Part shown: piece after piece, positions 17,931 through 25,074 of the stretch
How positions within the stretch are numbered: the first letter of the stretch is position 1
Layout of the letters: the number at the start of each line of letters is the position of its first letter
Assembly (NCBI RefSeq): GCF_030815855.1
Contig: NZ_JAUSXG010000001.1
Coordinates: forward strand, 682,001 to 746,000
DNA from: Variovorax paradoxus
GTDB taxonomy: Bacteria; Pseudomonadota; Gammaproteobacteria; Burkholderiales; Burkholderiaceae_C
Direction of reading: 5' to 3'
Length of the DNA: 64,000 nt
Translations under genes and position numbers: made by a program
The notes under the pieces: model-generated
Databases searched by the model: none
What the model was told of the DNA's origin: nothing
What the model saw: the letters and a program-made list of their open reading frames with translations, nothing else

Positions 17931-18024
17931 CCATTGCCTTGTTGAAGTTGCAAAGAACTCTAAAGAGAATGTGCTCGGCAAAGAAACGACAAATACAGAA
18001 CGAACAGTTCAGCGAAGGCGATGC

Positions 18025-18912
18025 ATGGAGTTCTCGGATCTGCAGATTTTTCGGACCGTGGTCCAGGCCGGCGGTGTGGTGCGGGCAGCGGAGGTCCTGC
18101 ATCGGGCACAGTCGAGCGTGACGGCTCGCATCAAGGTCCTGGAAGAAAAGCTGGGTGTCCAGCTGTTCCTGCGCGAGGGACGCCGAATGCAACTCACGCC
18201 CCACGGCAAGATACTTGTCGGCTACGCCGACCGCATGCTCGACTTGGCCAAGGAAGCGACCAACGCCATCAAGTCGGATCGGCCCACCGGTGTGCTACGC
18301 CTCGGCGCGATGGAAAGCACGGCCGCGGCCCGTCTGCCCGAGCCGCTCGGCCGCTTCCATGAACGCTACCCCGAAGTGGCGTTGGAACTCTTCTCGGGCG
18401 ATCCCCTCGACTTGGTCAGGCAGGTTCTTTGCTCCGAACTGGATGCGGCGCTCATCGCAGACCCCACCTCCGACCCTCGGCTGGAATCCATCGAGATCTA
18501 TGACGAGGAACTCGTGATCGTCGCGGAAGCCAGGCACGCACGCATCTCGTCGCCGAAGGACCTGCCGTCGAAGACGATCCTTGCCTTTCATCCAGGCTGC
18601 CCGCATCGCAAGAGACTCGAGGACTGGTTCCTGCGCGGCCGCGTCGCGCCCGGCCGAATCGTGGAGGCCGGTTCCTACCACCTGATTCTTGGCTGTGTCG
18701 CTGTCGGCATGGGCATCGCGCTGGTGCCGCACAGCGTGCTCGACAGCTACGCAGAGCGCGATCGCCTGAGCGTCCACAGGCTGCATTCGAAATTCGGCCA
18801 CGCCAAGACAAGGTTGGTGTGGCTCAAGGAAGCCCCTCAGACCAAGATACTCGCGCTGTCGGCCGTCCTGCTGGAAAGCCACGCCGCGCGACAGGGCACA
18901 CCGGCGGCGTAG
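18025..18912 (+). CDS. LysR family transcriptional regulator
   Basis: A 295-residue regulator. The N-terminal winged helix-turn-helix runs through FRTVVQAGGVVRAAEVLHRAQSSVTARIKVLEEKLGVQLF, and the effector-binding domain follows from about residue 90 (GVLRLGAMESTAAARLPEPL). It is divergent from the dehydrogenase-EamA operon, with a perfect LysR-type dyad between them, so it most likely regulates that operon and itself. The group (CysL/GltR-like with MESTAA after the linker) often senses organic acids or amino acids. The inducer is unknown. Confidence 0.9.
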   Translation: MEFSDLQIFRTVVQAGGVVRAAEVLHRAQSSVTARIKVLEEKLGVQLFLREGRRMQLTPHGKILVGYADRMLDLAKEATNAIKSDRPTGVLRLGAMESTAAARLPEPLGRFHERYPEVALELFSGDPLDLVRQVLCSELDAALIADPTSDPRLESIEIYDEELVIVAEARHARISSPKDLPSKTILAFHPGCPHRKRLEDWFLRGRVAPGRIVEAGSYHLILGCVAVGMGIALVPHSVLDSYAERDRLSVHRLHSKFGHAKTRLVWLKEAPQTKILALSAVLLESHAARQGTPAA

Positions 18913-18921
18913 CGTCTGGCG

Positions 18922-19752
18922 CTAAGTCGCCCAGATGCGCGGCGAGCTCGCCGGCAACTGCCACAACTCCGCGCGCCACGCCTGCCATACCTGCCGCAGC
19001 AGCTGCATTGCGGGCTCGACCACCGGTGCGAGCACGCGCAGCACGACGATCTCCGCATGCGGACTCGTCGCGCCCGCGCTCTCCTGCAGGCCGCGCGCGT
19101 CGATAGCTTCGCGCGCGAGCGCAAGCAGCGCCTCGCGCCGTGCCCGCGTGGCCGGCGTGCCCGCCACGAAGAACAGCGATGCGATACAGCGATGCCCGCC
19201 GAAGCCCAGCGGGCTTTGCAGCAGCCGCTGGTCGGCCGCATCGATGCGCCCGCGCTCCAGCCAGACACCCGGTGCTTCGATGTGCTGCAGATAGGTGCCG
19301 CGTTCGAACGGCTGATTCGCGTTCGGCAGCCCGAGCGCCGTCACGTCCCACCCGATCAACTCGGCGCCCGGTTCGGCCTCGATGGTGAGCCGGTTCTCGG
19401 CCCGGCACCCGCTATAGCAGATGGCCTCCAGCGGCAGCCACTCGAGCCGCGCACCCTTCGCTAGCCGGATGCGCGTGCGCTGCAGCGCCAATTCGCCTTC
19501 GGAGCGGTAGAAGCGCGAAGCGCCCGGCGTGGTGATCAGCCCGTGGCTACCGTCCGCCGCCTCGATGTCGATGTCGAGCGTGTCGCCGCCCACCAGCCCG
19601 CCCGGCGGATGCACCAGCACGTTGTGGCAGATCGCATCGCCCTCGGGGTACAGGCTCTGCAGGATGCGCAGCGGCCCGTCGTGGCGAAAACGCGCAACGC
19701 TGCGGGCGGATTCCTGTCGGTAGTCGAGATGAAGATGGGCGTGCCAGGGCAT
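18922..19752 (-). CDS. ureD: Urease accessory protein UreD/UreH
   Basis: A 276-residue UreD, the scaffold that with UreF and UreG loads nickel into urease. Family signatures include NVLVHPPGGLVGGDTL, TTPGASRFYRS, and WLPLEAICYSGCRAENR, and the length is normal. No urease subunit or other accessory gene lies beside it, which is unusual because ureD normally heads or sits inside the ure cluster. Here it is the last gene of a run behind an NMT1-type binding protein and a nucleoside deaminase, with 32 bases after the deaminase stop. It may serve a urease encoded elsewhere, with expression tied to purine breakdown, which yields urea. Confidence 0.9.
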   Translation of the reverse strand: MPWHAHLHLDYRQESARSVARFRHDGPLRILQSLYPEGDAICHNVLVHPPGGLVGGDTLDIDIEAADGSHGLITTPGASRFYRSEGELALQRTRIRLAKGARLEWLPLEAICYSGCRAENRLTIEAEPGAELIGWDVTALGLPNANQPFERGTYLQHIEAPGVWLERGRIDAADQRLLQSPLGFGGHRCIASLFFVAGTPATRARREALLALAREAIDARGLQESAGATSPHAEIVVLRVLAPVVEPAMQLLRQVWQAWRAELWQLPASSPRIWAT

Positions 19753-19784
19753 CCGTGGAGTCTAGTCGGGCCTCTTCCCCTTCT

Positions 19785-20318
19785 TCATTTCCATGCACCG
19801 TCGTGCGCGGCACTCGCTTCATCGAGCAGCGCCGGCCCGATGCATTCGATCGGATGCGGCGACGCACGGAACACGTCGCGGCACGACAGTTCCGCATCGC
19901 GCTGCTCCTGCCGCTCGCCGCGGAACACGCGCAGCCGTTCGGCGTCGATGCCGAACACCACGCGGCCGATGTTCGACCAGAAGATGGCGCCCGCGCACAT
20001 CACGCAGGGCTCGCCCGATGCATAGAGCGTGGCGCCCGCGAGCTCTTCGCGCGTGAGGCCGCGCCCCGCTAGCGCGCGCAGGGCATTCACCTCCGCATGC
20101 GCGGTGCAGTCGCCGGTCTCGGCGTTGCTGTTGGCGGCTTCGGCCAGCACTTCGCCGGCGGCGGAGACGATGACCGAGCCGAAGGGCCGGTTGCCGCGCC
20201 GGCGCGCCGCATGCGACCAGACGATGGCCTTGCGCAGGTAGCGCTCGTCGCGCTCGTCGAGCGCGGTTTCTTCAGGGATAACGGTGGGGCTGTTGCTGAA
20301 GTTCATGCCTTGAATCAT
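19785..20318 (-). CDS. Nucleoside/guanine deaminase of the CDA fold
   Basis: A 177-residue zinc deaminase. The zinc site is His74-Ala-Glu76 and Cys105-Val-Met-Cys108 in the PCVMC motif, as in bacterial guanine deaminase, TadA and cytosine deaminases. PFGSVIV precedes the site. Its ATG at 20318 overlaps the stop of the binding-protein gene (ATGA), implying coupled translation; ATG at 20306 is an alternative. The xanthine-riboswitch-like leader of this operon favours guanine to xanthine as the reaction, but the sequence alone cannot separate guanine from other bases or nucleosides. Confidence 0.85.
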   Translation of the reverse strand: MIQGMNFSNSPTVIPEETALDERDERYLRKAIVWSHAARRRGNRPFGSVIVSAAGEVLAEAANSNAETGDCTAHAEVNALRALAGRGLTREELAGATLYASGEPCVMCAGAIFWSNIGRVVFGIDAERLRVFRGERQEQRDAELSCRDVFRASPHPIECIGPALLDEASAAHDGAWK

Positions 20319-21340
20319 GTCTTGAGAAGAGTGCGTTCGTTGCGCGATGGCAGCATCGACGTGTTGAAGATGGCGTCGGACGATGGCTTGACCTTGAGGC
20401 CGAATACGTCGACGACCTCGTCGACCTGCTGCTCGAGCGTGAGCTTTTTGATGTCGCCCAGGCCGTGGCCGTGCGTGTCCGCGGCGCCCACATACTGCGC
20501 CGTGACGCCCCAGCGCTCGAGCTCCATCTTTTCGTCGAGCATGGGTTCGCGCTGGCGCGTGGCCGCAATGCTGGGTGACGAGCTGGCAAAGGTCTCGACA
20601 ATGGCGCGGTTCGTCGCGCGCAGAAAGGCCGCAACCAGCCTGGGGTTCTGCGCAATGAGGTTGCTGCTCGCGAGGATGGCGTTGCCATACAGGTTGACGC
20701 CGGCATCCGCATACTTGAGCACCGAGAGTTCCTCCGGCTTCATGCGTGCGAAGAGCGAAATGGCAGAGTCGTGAAAGTAGGTGGCGGCATCGACGTCGCC
20801 GCGCACCATCACGTTGTCGCGCGCGCTGAAGTCGGTGGTCTGCCACTGGAAGGCATCGCTACGCATGCCTTGCTTGCGCGCCACCATCGGCCATGCGCGG
20901 CGCGTCGATTCGACGGCTGCCGCCGCCACCTTCTTGCCTTGCAGGCTCTTGAAATCAGTCGTCACGCCGCGGTCCTTGCGGCCGATGATCACGAACGGTG
21001 CGCGGTTGTAGTACTGGTACACCGCCTGCACCATCGGAGTGCCGGGGTTCTGCGCGTTGAACTCGACCAGCGAGCTGATGTCGCCCAAGCCCATTTGATA
21101 GACGCCGCTTGCAATGCGCGTGATCGAGGCGACCGACCCCGCGCCGGTGTCGAGGGCCACGTCCAGGCCTTCATCCTTGTAGTAGCCCTTGCTGTGCGCG
21201 AGGAAGAACGGCGCGGTCTGCCCGTTGATGCGGAAATCGAGCGTGAACTTGAGCGGAGTCAGCTTGCCGCCGCCTTGGGCAAGAACAGCGGGAGCGGCAA
21301 GGGTGGCGGCACTGGCCGCAAGAAAGAATCGACGTTGCAT
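20315..21340 (-). CDS. NMT1/SsuA-type ABC transporter substrate-binding protein
   Basis: A 341-residue periplasmic binding protein with a Tat-like signal (MQRRFFLAASAATLAAPAVLA). The NMT1 core is present: LKFTLDFRINGQTAPFFLAHSKGYYKDEGLDVALDTGAG, then ASGVYQMGLGDISSLVEF. It heads an operon with the deaminase and ureD, and no permease or ATPase gene is adjacent. The related binding protein at 29322-30356 does have a complete ABC core, so the two may share it. The leader at 21389-21456 resembles a xanthine-sensing riboswitch, making a purine or a purine breakdown product the likely ligand. Confidence 0.88.
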   Translation of the reverse strand: MQRRFFLAASAATLAAPAVLAQGGGKLTPLKFTLDFRINGQTAPFFLAHSKGYYKDEGLDVALDTGAGSVASITRIASGVYQMGLGDISSLVEFNAQNPGTPMVQAVYQYYNRAPFVIIGRKDRGVTTDFKSLQGKKVAAAAVESTRRAWPMVARKQGMRSDAFQWQTTDFSARDNVMVRGDVDAATYFHDSAISLFARMKPEELSVLKYADAGVNLYGNAILASSNLIAQNPRLVAAFLRATNRAIVETFASSSPSIAATRQREPMLDEKMELERWGVTAQYVGAADTHGHGLGDIKKLTLEQQVDEVVDVFGLKVKPSSDAIFNTSMLPSRNERTLLKT

Positions 21341-21388
21341 GTGGGGCCTCGGATCTTTGAGTCTTGAATCCCCCGCACGAAGGCAGAG

Positions 21389-21401
21389 GCTCTTCAAGAG
21401 C
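21389..21401 (-). promoter_or_regulatory. Alternative hairpin overlapping the riboswitch-like P1 strand
   Basis: Read on the minus strand, GCTCT-TGA-AGAGC forms a five-base-pair hairpin. Its 5' arm is the same GCTCT that would close helix P1 of the adjacent riboswitch-like structure, so the two folds are mutually exclusive. Such competition is what an expression platform needs. No T tract follows, so control of translation or Rho access is more plausible than intrinsic termination. Confidence 0.45.
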
Positions 21402-21456
21402 AATTTCCGGGCGGGCGCACACAGGTGGTGCGTGCGCTGCTGAACGCTTCTACTCT
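21396..21456 (-). ncRNA. Putative xanthine (NMT1-motif) riboswitch, leader of the binding-protein operon
   Basis: On the minus strand the leader reads AGAGTAGAAGCGTTCAGC (21456-21439), then a variable 30-base segment, then GGAAATTGCTCTT (21408-21396). AGAG and CTCT can close helix P1; GCGCACGCA and TGTGTGCGC inside the variable part can form a nine-pair hairpin around CCACC, counting one G-U pair. The same two conserved blocks recur in the Rieske gene leader. This layout and the sequences UAGAAGCGUUCAGC and GAAAUUG fit my recollection of the xanthine/uric-acid riboswitch class found before NMT1-type genes in proteobacteria. It lies 55 bases upstream of the start codon. No covariance search was run. 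Confidence 0.75.
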
Positions 21457-21519
21457 TGCGGGAGTTCATGCATGAGCCATGCCACAATTCGGGCGCGCAA
21501 TTTGCATGACAAGTGGCGC
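21457..21519. promoter_or_regulatory. Shared divergent promoter segment between two riboswitch-like leaders
   Basis: If both leaders are transcribed, the start sites of the two divergent operons must lie within or at the edges of these 63 bases. The segment contains a perfect 10-base palindrome TCATGCATGA at 21466-21475. I could not identify convincing -35/-10 pairs. Confidence 0.55.
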
Positions 21520-21560
21520 AGAGTAGAAGCGTTCAGCCCTTGCGGCAGGAAATTGCTCTT
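21520..21560 (+). ncRNA. Putative xanthine (NMT1-motif) riboswitch, leader of the Rieske oxygenase gene
   Basis: The leader reads AGAGTAGAAGCGTTCAGC (21520-21537), a ten-base segment CCTTGCGGCA, then GGAAATTGCTCTT (21548-21560). The 18-base and 13-base blocks are identical to those in the divergent leader, while the segment between them differs in length and sequence, as expected for a variable hairpin between conserved internal-loop strands. AGAG/CTCT forms helix P1. The gene start is 46 bases downstream, preceded by AGAAGGAG. The identification rests on architecture, context and remembered consensus. Confidence 0.75.
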
Positions 21561-21605
21561 TCAGGTTCGTTCGTACCCACGCGCAACAACAGAAGGAGTC
21601 CACGC

Positions 21606-22685
21606 ATGCTCGTTACCCGACAACCCGTCTTCCGCAAGTTCTGGCATGCCGTCATGCCGCTCACCGAACTGGCCCATGGCCCCAAGCCCTTTACGCTGCT
21701 GGGCGAAGACATCGTTCTGTTCATCGATGCCGACGGCCAGCCAGCCGCACTGCGCGACCGCTGCTGCCACCGCACCGCGAAACTTTCGAAGGGCTGGTGC
21801 GTCGACGGCGAAGGAAAGGCCTGCGGGCAGGGCGCCCTCCAGTGCGGCTACCACGGCTGGACCTATGACCGCAGCGGGCAGGTGATCCGCATTCCCCAGT
21901 ACGAGTCTGGCCGCGAGATATCGCCGGAATACAAGACCACCGCCTACCGTTGCACCGCGCGCTACGGCTACGCCTGGGTGGCGCTGGAAGAGCCCATTGC
22001 CGAGATCCCGGCGATTCCGGAGTTCACCGACCCGGGCTACCGCACCATCTTCCAGTTCTATGAAGAGTGGCAGACCAGCCCGATGCGCGCGCTCGAGAAC
22101 TCGTTCGACAACTCGCATTTCAGCTTCGTGCACCGTGCCACTTTCGGCGTGGCCGCAAGCCCGAAACCGAGCAAGTACGAGTTGGTGGAAAACGAAAGCG
22201 GCTTCTATGCCGAGACGGTGATCGAAGCGACCAACCCGGTCAAGTTTCACGCGATCAGCGGCGTGACCGACCCGATCACCACGCGCCACATGCGCAACGC
22301 CTACTTCCTGCCGTTCTCGCGCCGGCTCGACATCGAGTATCCGAGCGGCGTACGCCACATCATCATCAACTGCTTCACACCCATCGACGACGGCCGCATG
22401 CAGCTGTGCCAATGGCTGTTCCGCAACGACACCGAGGCCGATTGCACGGCGCAGATGCTGATCGACTTCGACGAGGCGGTCACGCGCGAGGACAAGGACA
22501 TTCTCGAATCGACCGACCCCGATGCGCTGGTCGACACGCGCCGGCGCGGCGTCGAGTATTCGATGGAATCGGACCGGCCCGGCATGCTGATTCGCAAGCA
22601 CCTGATGCAGTTGCTTGCGAAACATGGCGAGGTGGAAATCCACCGCGGCACGCGCACGGTCATTCCCGTCGCAACGGCCGCCTGA
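21606..22685 (+). CDS. Rieske non-heme iron aromatic ring-hydroxylating oxygenase, alpha subunit
   Basis: A 359-residue oxygenase. The Rieske [2Fe-2S] ligands are Cys53-x-His55 and Cys80-x-x-His83 (CGYHGW). The mononuclear iron site is Asp172-x-x-His175-x4-His180 in ENSFDNSHFSFVH. It looks like the single-component-terminal type (PAO/VanA/KshA-like), and no beta subunit or reductase gene is adjacent, so electrons must come from a partner elsewhere. Its leader carries the riboswitch-like element shared with the divergent binding-protein operon, which suggests a role in purine oxidation or in oxidation of a related heterocycle. That role is inference. Strong AGAAGGAG precedes the ATG. Confidence 0.9.
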   Translation: MLVTRQPVFRKFWHAVMPLTELAHGPKPFTLLGEDIVLFIDADGQPAALRDRCCHRTAKLSKGWCVDGEGKACGQGALQCGYHGWTYDRSGQVIRIPQYESGREISPEYKTTAYRCTARYGYAWVALEEPIAEIPAIPEFTDPGYRTIFQFYEEWQTSPMRALENSFDNSHFSFVHRATFGVAASPKPSKYELVENESGFYAETVIEATNPVKFHAISGVTDPITTRHMRNAYFLPFSRRLDIEYPSGVRHIIINCFTPIDDGRMQLCQWLFRNDTEADCTAQMLIDFDEAVTREDKDILESTDPDALVDTRRRGVEYSMESDRPGMLIRKHLMQLLAKHGEVEIHRGTRTVIPVATAA

Positions 22686-22697
22686 ACGGCCGCCGCT

Positions 22698-23999
22698 TCA
22701 GGCGTGGGCTGCCGCGGGATTCGGGCGCGTTGCGCGGGGCGAGCCCCTTTCGTAGCGGTCCATCGCCAATCCGTCGGTGCGGATCTCCGGCCGCTGGCCC
22801 GTCACGATGTCGGAGATGAGCTTGCCCGAGCCGCAGGCCATGGTCCAGCCCAGCGTGCCGTGGCCGGTGTTGAGGAACAGGTTCGCATAGCGCGTGGCGC
22901 CGACGATGGGCGTGCTGTCGGGCGTCATCGGGCGCAGACCGGTCCAGAACGTGGCGCGCGGCAGGTCGCCGCCGGGGAACAGGTCGCTCACCACTTTTTC
23001 GAGCGTGGCGCGGCGGTGCGGATTCAGCCGCAGGTCGAAGCCGCCGAGTTCGGCCATGCCGCCCACGCGAATGCGGTTGTCGAAGCGCGTGACGGCCACC
23101 TTGTAGGTTTCGTCGAGCACGGTCGATTGCGGGGCCAGCGATTCGTCGAGCAGCGGCACGGTCAGCGAGTAACCCTTGACCGGGTACACCGGAATGTCGA
23201 GCCCCAGCGAGGCGACGGCGGCGCGCGAATAGCTGCCGAAGGCCATCACGTAGCGGTCGGCCGTGAGGATCTTGCCGGCACTGGTGCGCACGCCCGTGAT
23301 GCGGTCGCCCGCCATCTCGAGGCCTTCGATGGTCTGCCCGAAGCGGAAGTCGACGCCCAGGCCGCGTGCGATGTCGGCCAGGCCGCGCGTGAACAGGTGG
23401 CAGTCGCCGGTTTCGTCGTTCGGCAGGCGCAGGCCGCCCGTGAGCCGGTCGCGCGCACCGGCCAGGGCGGGTTCGACGCGCGCGAGCGCATCGCGGTCGA
23501 GCAATTCGTAGGGCACGCCGCATTCCTCGAGCACCGCGATGTCGCGTTGCACCGCGTCCAGCTGCGCCTGCGTGCGGAACAGCTGCAGCGTGCCGCCGGT
23601 GCGGTGTTCGTACTGCAGGCCGGTTTCGGCGCGCAATTGCTGCAGGCAGCCGCGGCTGTATTCGGCCACGCGCATCATGCGTTCCTTGTTGACCGCATAG
23701 CGCTCGGGCGAGCAGTTGCGCAGCATCGCCGCCATCCAGCGCAGCTGGAACAGCGTGCCGTCGGGGCGGATCGACAGCGGCGCATGCTTCTGGAACATCC
23801 ACTTGATGGCCTTCAACGGAATGCCCGGCGCGGCCCATGGCGTCGAGTAGCCCGGCGACACCTGCCCGGCGTTGCCGAAGCTGGTTTCCTCGGCGGGGCC
23901 GGCCTGCCGGTCGAGCAGCGTGACATCGGCACCCGAGCGCGCGAGGTAGTAGGCCGTCGTGGTGCCGATCACGCCGCCGCCGAGAACGATGACTTTCAT
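22698..23999 (-). CDS. dadA: D-amino acid dehydrogenase, FAD-dependent
   Basis: A 433-residue flavoprotein of the DAO family. The FAD-binding motif [29 protein letters not shown] starts the protein, [23 protein letters not shown] is the DadA signature, and [39 protein letters not shown] closes the FAD site near the C-terminus. DadA oxidises D-amino acids, chiefly D-alanine, to 2-oxo acids and passes electrons to the membrane quinone pool. The usual partner, the alanine racemase gene dadX, is not adjacent. The gene is divergent from an Lrp-type regulator, which is the standard arrangement for control by alanine. Confidence 0.93.
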   Translation of the reverse strand: MKVIVLGGGVIGTTTAYYLARSGADVTLLDRQAGPAEETSFGNAGQVSPGYSTPWAAPGIPLKAIKWMFQKHAPLSIRPDGTLFQLRWMAAMLRNCSPERYAVNKERMMRVAEYSRGCLQQLRAETGLQYEHRTGGTLQLFRTQAQLDAVQRDIAVLEECGVPYELLDRDALARVEPALAGARDRLTGGLRLPNDETGDCHLFTRGLADIARGLGVDFRFGQTIEGLEMAGDRITGVRTSAGKILTADRYVMAFGSYSRAAVASLGLDIPVYPVKGYSLTVPLLDESLAPQSTVLDETYKVAVTRFDNRIRVGGMAELGGFDLRLNPHRRATLEKVVSDLFPGGDLPRATFWTGLRPMTPDSTPIVGATRYANLFLNTGHGTLGWTMACGSGKLISDIVTGQRPEIRTDGLAMDRYERGSPRATRPNPAAAHA

Positions 24000-24049
24000 G
24001 GGTATTTACCAGAATGAAGGTGAATACACGAAATCTAAAGTGCGCAATG

Positions 24050-24094
24050 CAGTGAATTTCATCGTTTTCAAGAGTTTTGCAGGGAAATTCACTG
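24050..24094. promoter_or_regulatory. Inverted repeat in the dadA-lrp promoter region
   Basis: CAGTGAATTTC at 24050-24060 is mirrored exactly by GAAATTCACTG at 24084-24094. The centre-to-centre spacing is about 34 bases, roughly three helical turns, so two regulator dimers could bind on the same face. It lies in the gap between dadA and the divergent Lrp gene and is the obvious candidate operator. Confidence 0.65.
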
Positions 24095-24127
24095 AAAATG
24101 GCTGCCTCGCGCCCCCGGAGAAGTGAA

Positions 24128-24595
24128 ATGCCCGAACTCGATCGCATCGACCGCAAGATCCTCGACCTGCTGCAGCGCCAGGGCCGCATTTCCATGACCG
24201 AACTGGCCGAGCGCATCGGCCTTTCGGCATCGCCTTGCGCCGAACGCGTGAAGCGCATGGAGCGCGATGGCGTCATCAGCGGCTATCACGCGCATGTGTC
24301 ACCCGAGGCACTCGGCAAGACGCTGCTGGTGTTCGTCGAAATCAAGCTCTCGGCCAAGTCGGGCGACGTGTTCGACAAGGTCCGCAAGGAGCTGCTGCAC
24401 ATGCCCGAGGTGCTCGAATGCCACCTGGTCTCAGGCAGCTTCGATTACTTGGTGAAGGCGCGCCTGAGCGGCATGAGCGAGTACCGCCACCTGCTGGGCG
24501 ACATCCTCAAGAAGCTGCCCGTGGCGGCCGAATCGCACAGCTACGTGGTGATGGAAGAAATCAAGGAAACGCTGATGCTCGCGGTGGACCGCTGA
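24128..24595 (+). CDS. Lrp/AsnC family transcriptional regulator
   Basis: A 155-residue Lrp. The helix-turn-helix lies in KILDLLQRQGRISMTELAERIGLSASPCAERVKRMERDGVI, and the RAM ligand-binding domain follows (VLECHLVSGSFDYLVKARLSGMSEYRHLL). The ATG at 24128 has GGAG close by; upstream in-frame codons are not supported. Divergent placement from dadA, with an exact inverted repeat between them, makes it the likely alanine-responsive activator of dadA (comparable to DadR). Confidence 0.92.
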   Translation: MPELDRIDRKILDLLQRQGRISMTELAERIGLSASPCAERVKRMERDGVISGYHAHVSPEALGKTLLVFVEIKLSAKSGDVFDKVRKELLHMPEVLECHLVSGSFDYLVKARLSGMSEYRHLLGDILKKLPVAAESHSYVVMEEIKETLMLAVDR

Positions 24596-24605
24596 GCGGC
24601 GCCGC

Positions 24606-24938
24606 TCAGCGCGCAGCGCCCGCGCGCTTGGCGTAGCGGTCGCCCCAATCGGCCAGAGGGCCGAGCGCCGCGTTGAGCGATGCGCCCAGTTTGGTCTCCG
24701 AATACTCCACCCGCGGCGGCACTTCGTGGAACACCTCGCGGTGCACGAGGCCGTCCGCCTCCAACTCGCGCAGCTGCTGGATCAGCATCTTCTCGCTGAT
24801 GTCGGGCAAGAGCCGCCGCAGCTCGCCGAAGCGGCGCGCCTGCAGATGAAGCTCCCACAGGATCACGGCCTTCCACTTGCCGCCGATGACCTCGAACGCG
24901 GGGCCGATGCCGCAGGAATAGGGTTTCTTGGCTTTCAT
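24606..24938 (-). CDS. HxlR family transcriptional regulator
   Basis: A 110-residue HxlR-type winged helix protein: CGIGPAFEVIGGKWKAVILWELHLQARRFGELRRLLPDISEKMLIQQLRELEADGLVHREV. The Cys near the N-terminus (YSCGIG) is the redox or electrophile-sensing position in members such as YodB and HypR. The start at 24938 has GAGG seven bases before; an ATG at 24971 is also in frame. It is divergent from a reductase gene at 25075, which it probably represses, and its gene converges on the lrp gene. Confidence 0.9.
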   Translation of the reverse strand: MKAKKPYSCGIGPAFEVIGGKWKAVILWELHLQARRFGELRRLLPDISEKMLIQQLRELEADGLVHREVFHEVPPRVEYSETKLGASLNAALGPLADWGDRYAKRAGAAR

Positions 24939-24972
24939 CTCGATTCCTCTGCGATCCTGTTGCTGGTTCATT

Positions 24973-24992
24973 ACTTACGTTTTGGTAAGTAC
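24973..24992. promoter_or_regulatory. Putative HxlR operator
   Basis: TACTTAC at 24973-24979 is mirrored by GTAAGTA at 24986-24992 around GTTTTG. A further GTAGGTACTT follows at 25015. The dyad lies between the hxlR gene and the divergent reductase gene; TACTTAC-type repeats are common at HxlR-controlled promoters. Confidence 0.65.
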
Positions 24993-25074
24993 CTCACTTT
25001 ATTGTAGGTACTTGACCACTGGAGAGTGCAATTCCTAGGATGCAGACCTCTTCACAACTCGCGAACGACCTGCC

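Noticed and set aside
18922..19752. A complete urease gene cluster
   Set aside because: Only ureD is present; the flanking genes are a deaminase and a convergent LysR gene, with no ureA, ureB, ureC, ureE, ureF or ureG in the window.
21439..21537. The 18-base inverted repeat as a plain protein operator or transposon end
   Set aside because: A second matching block lies outside each arm at a different distance, and the intervening sequence folds. There is no target duplication or transposase. A pair of RNA leaders explains the pattern better.
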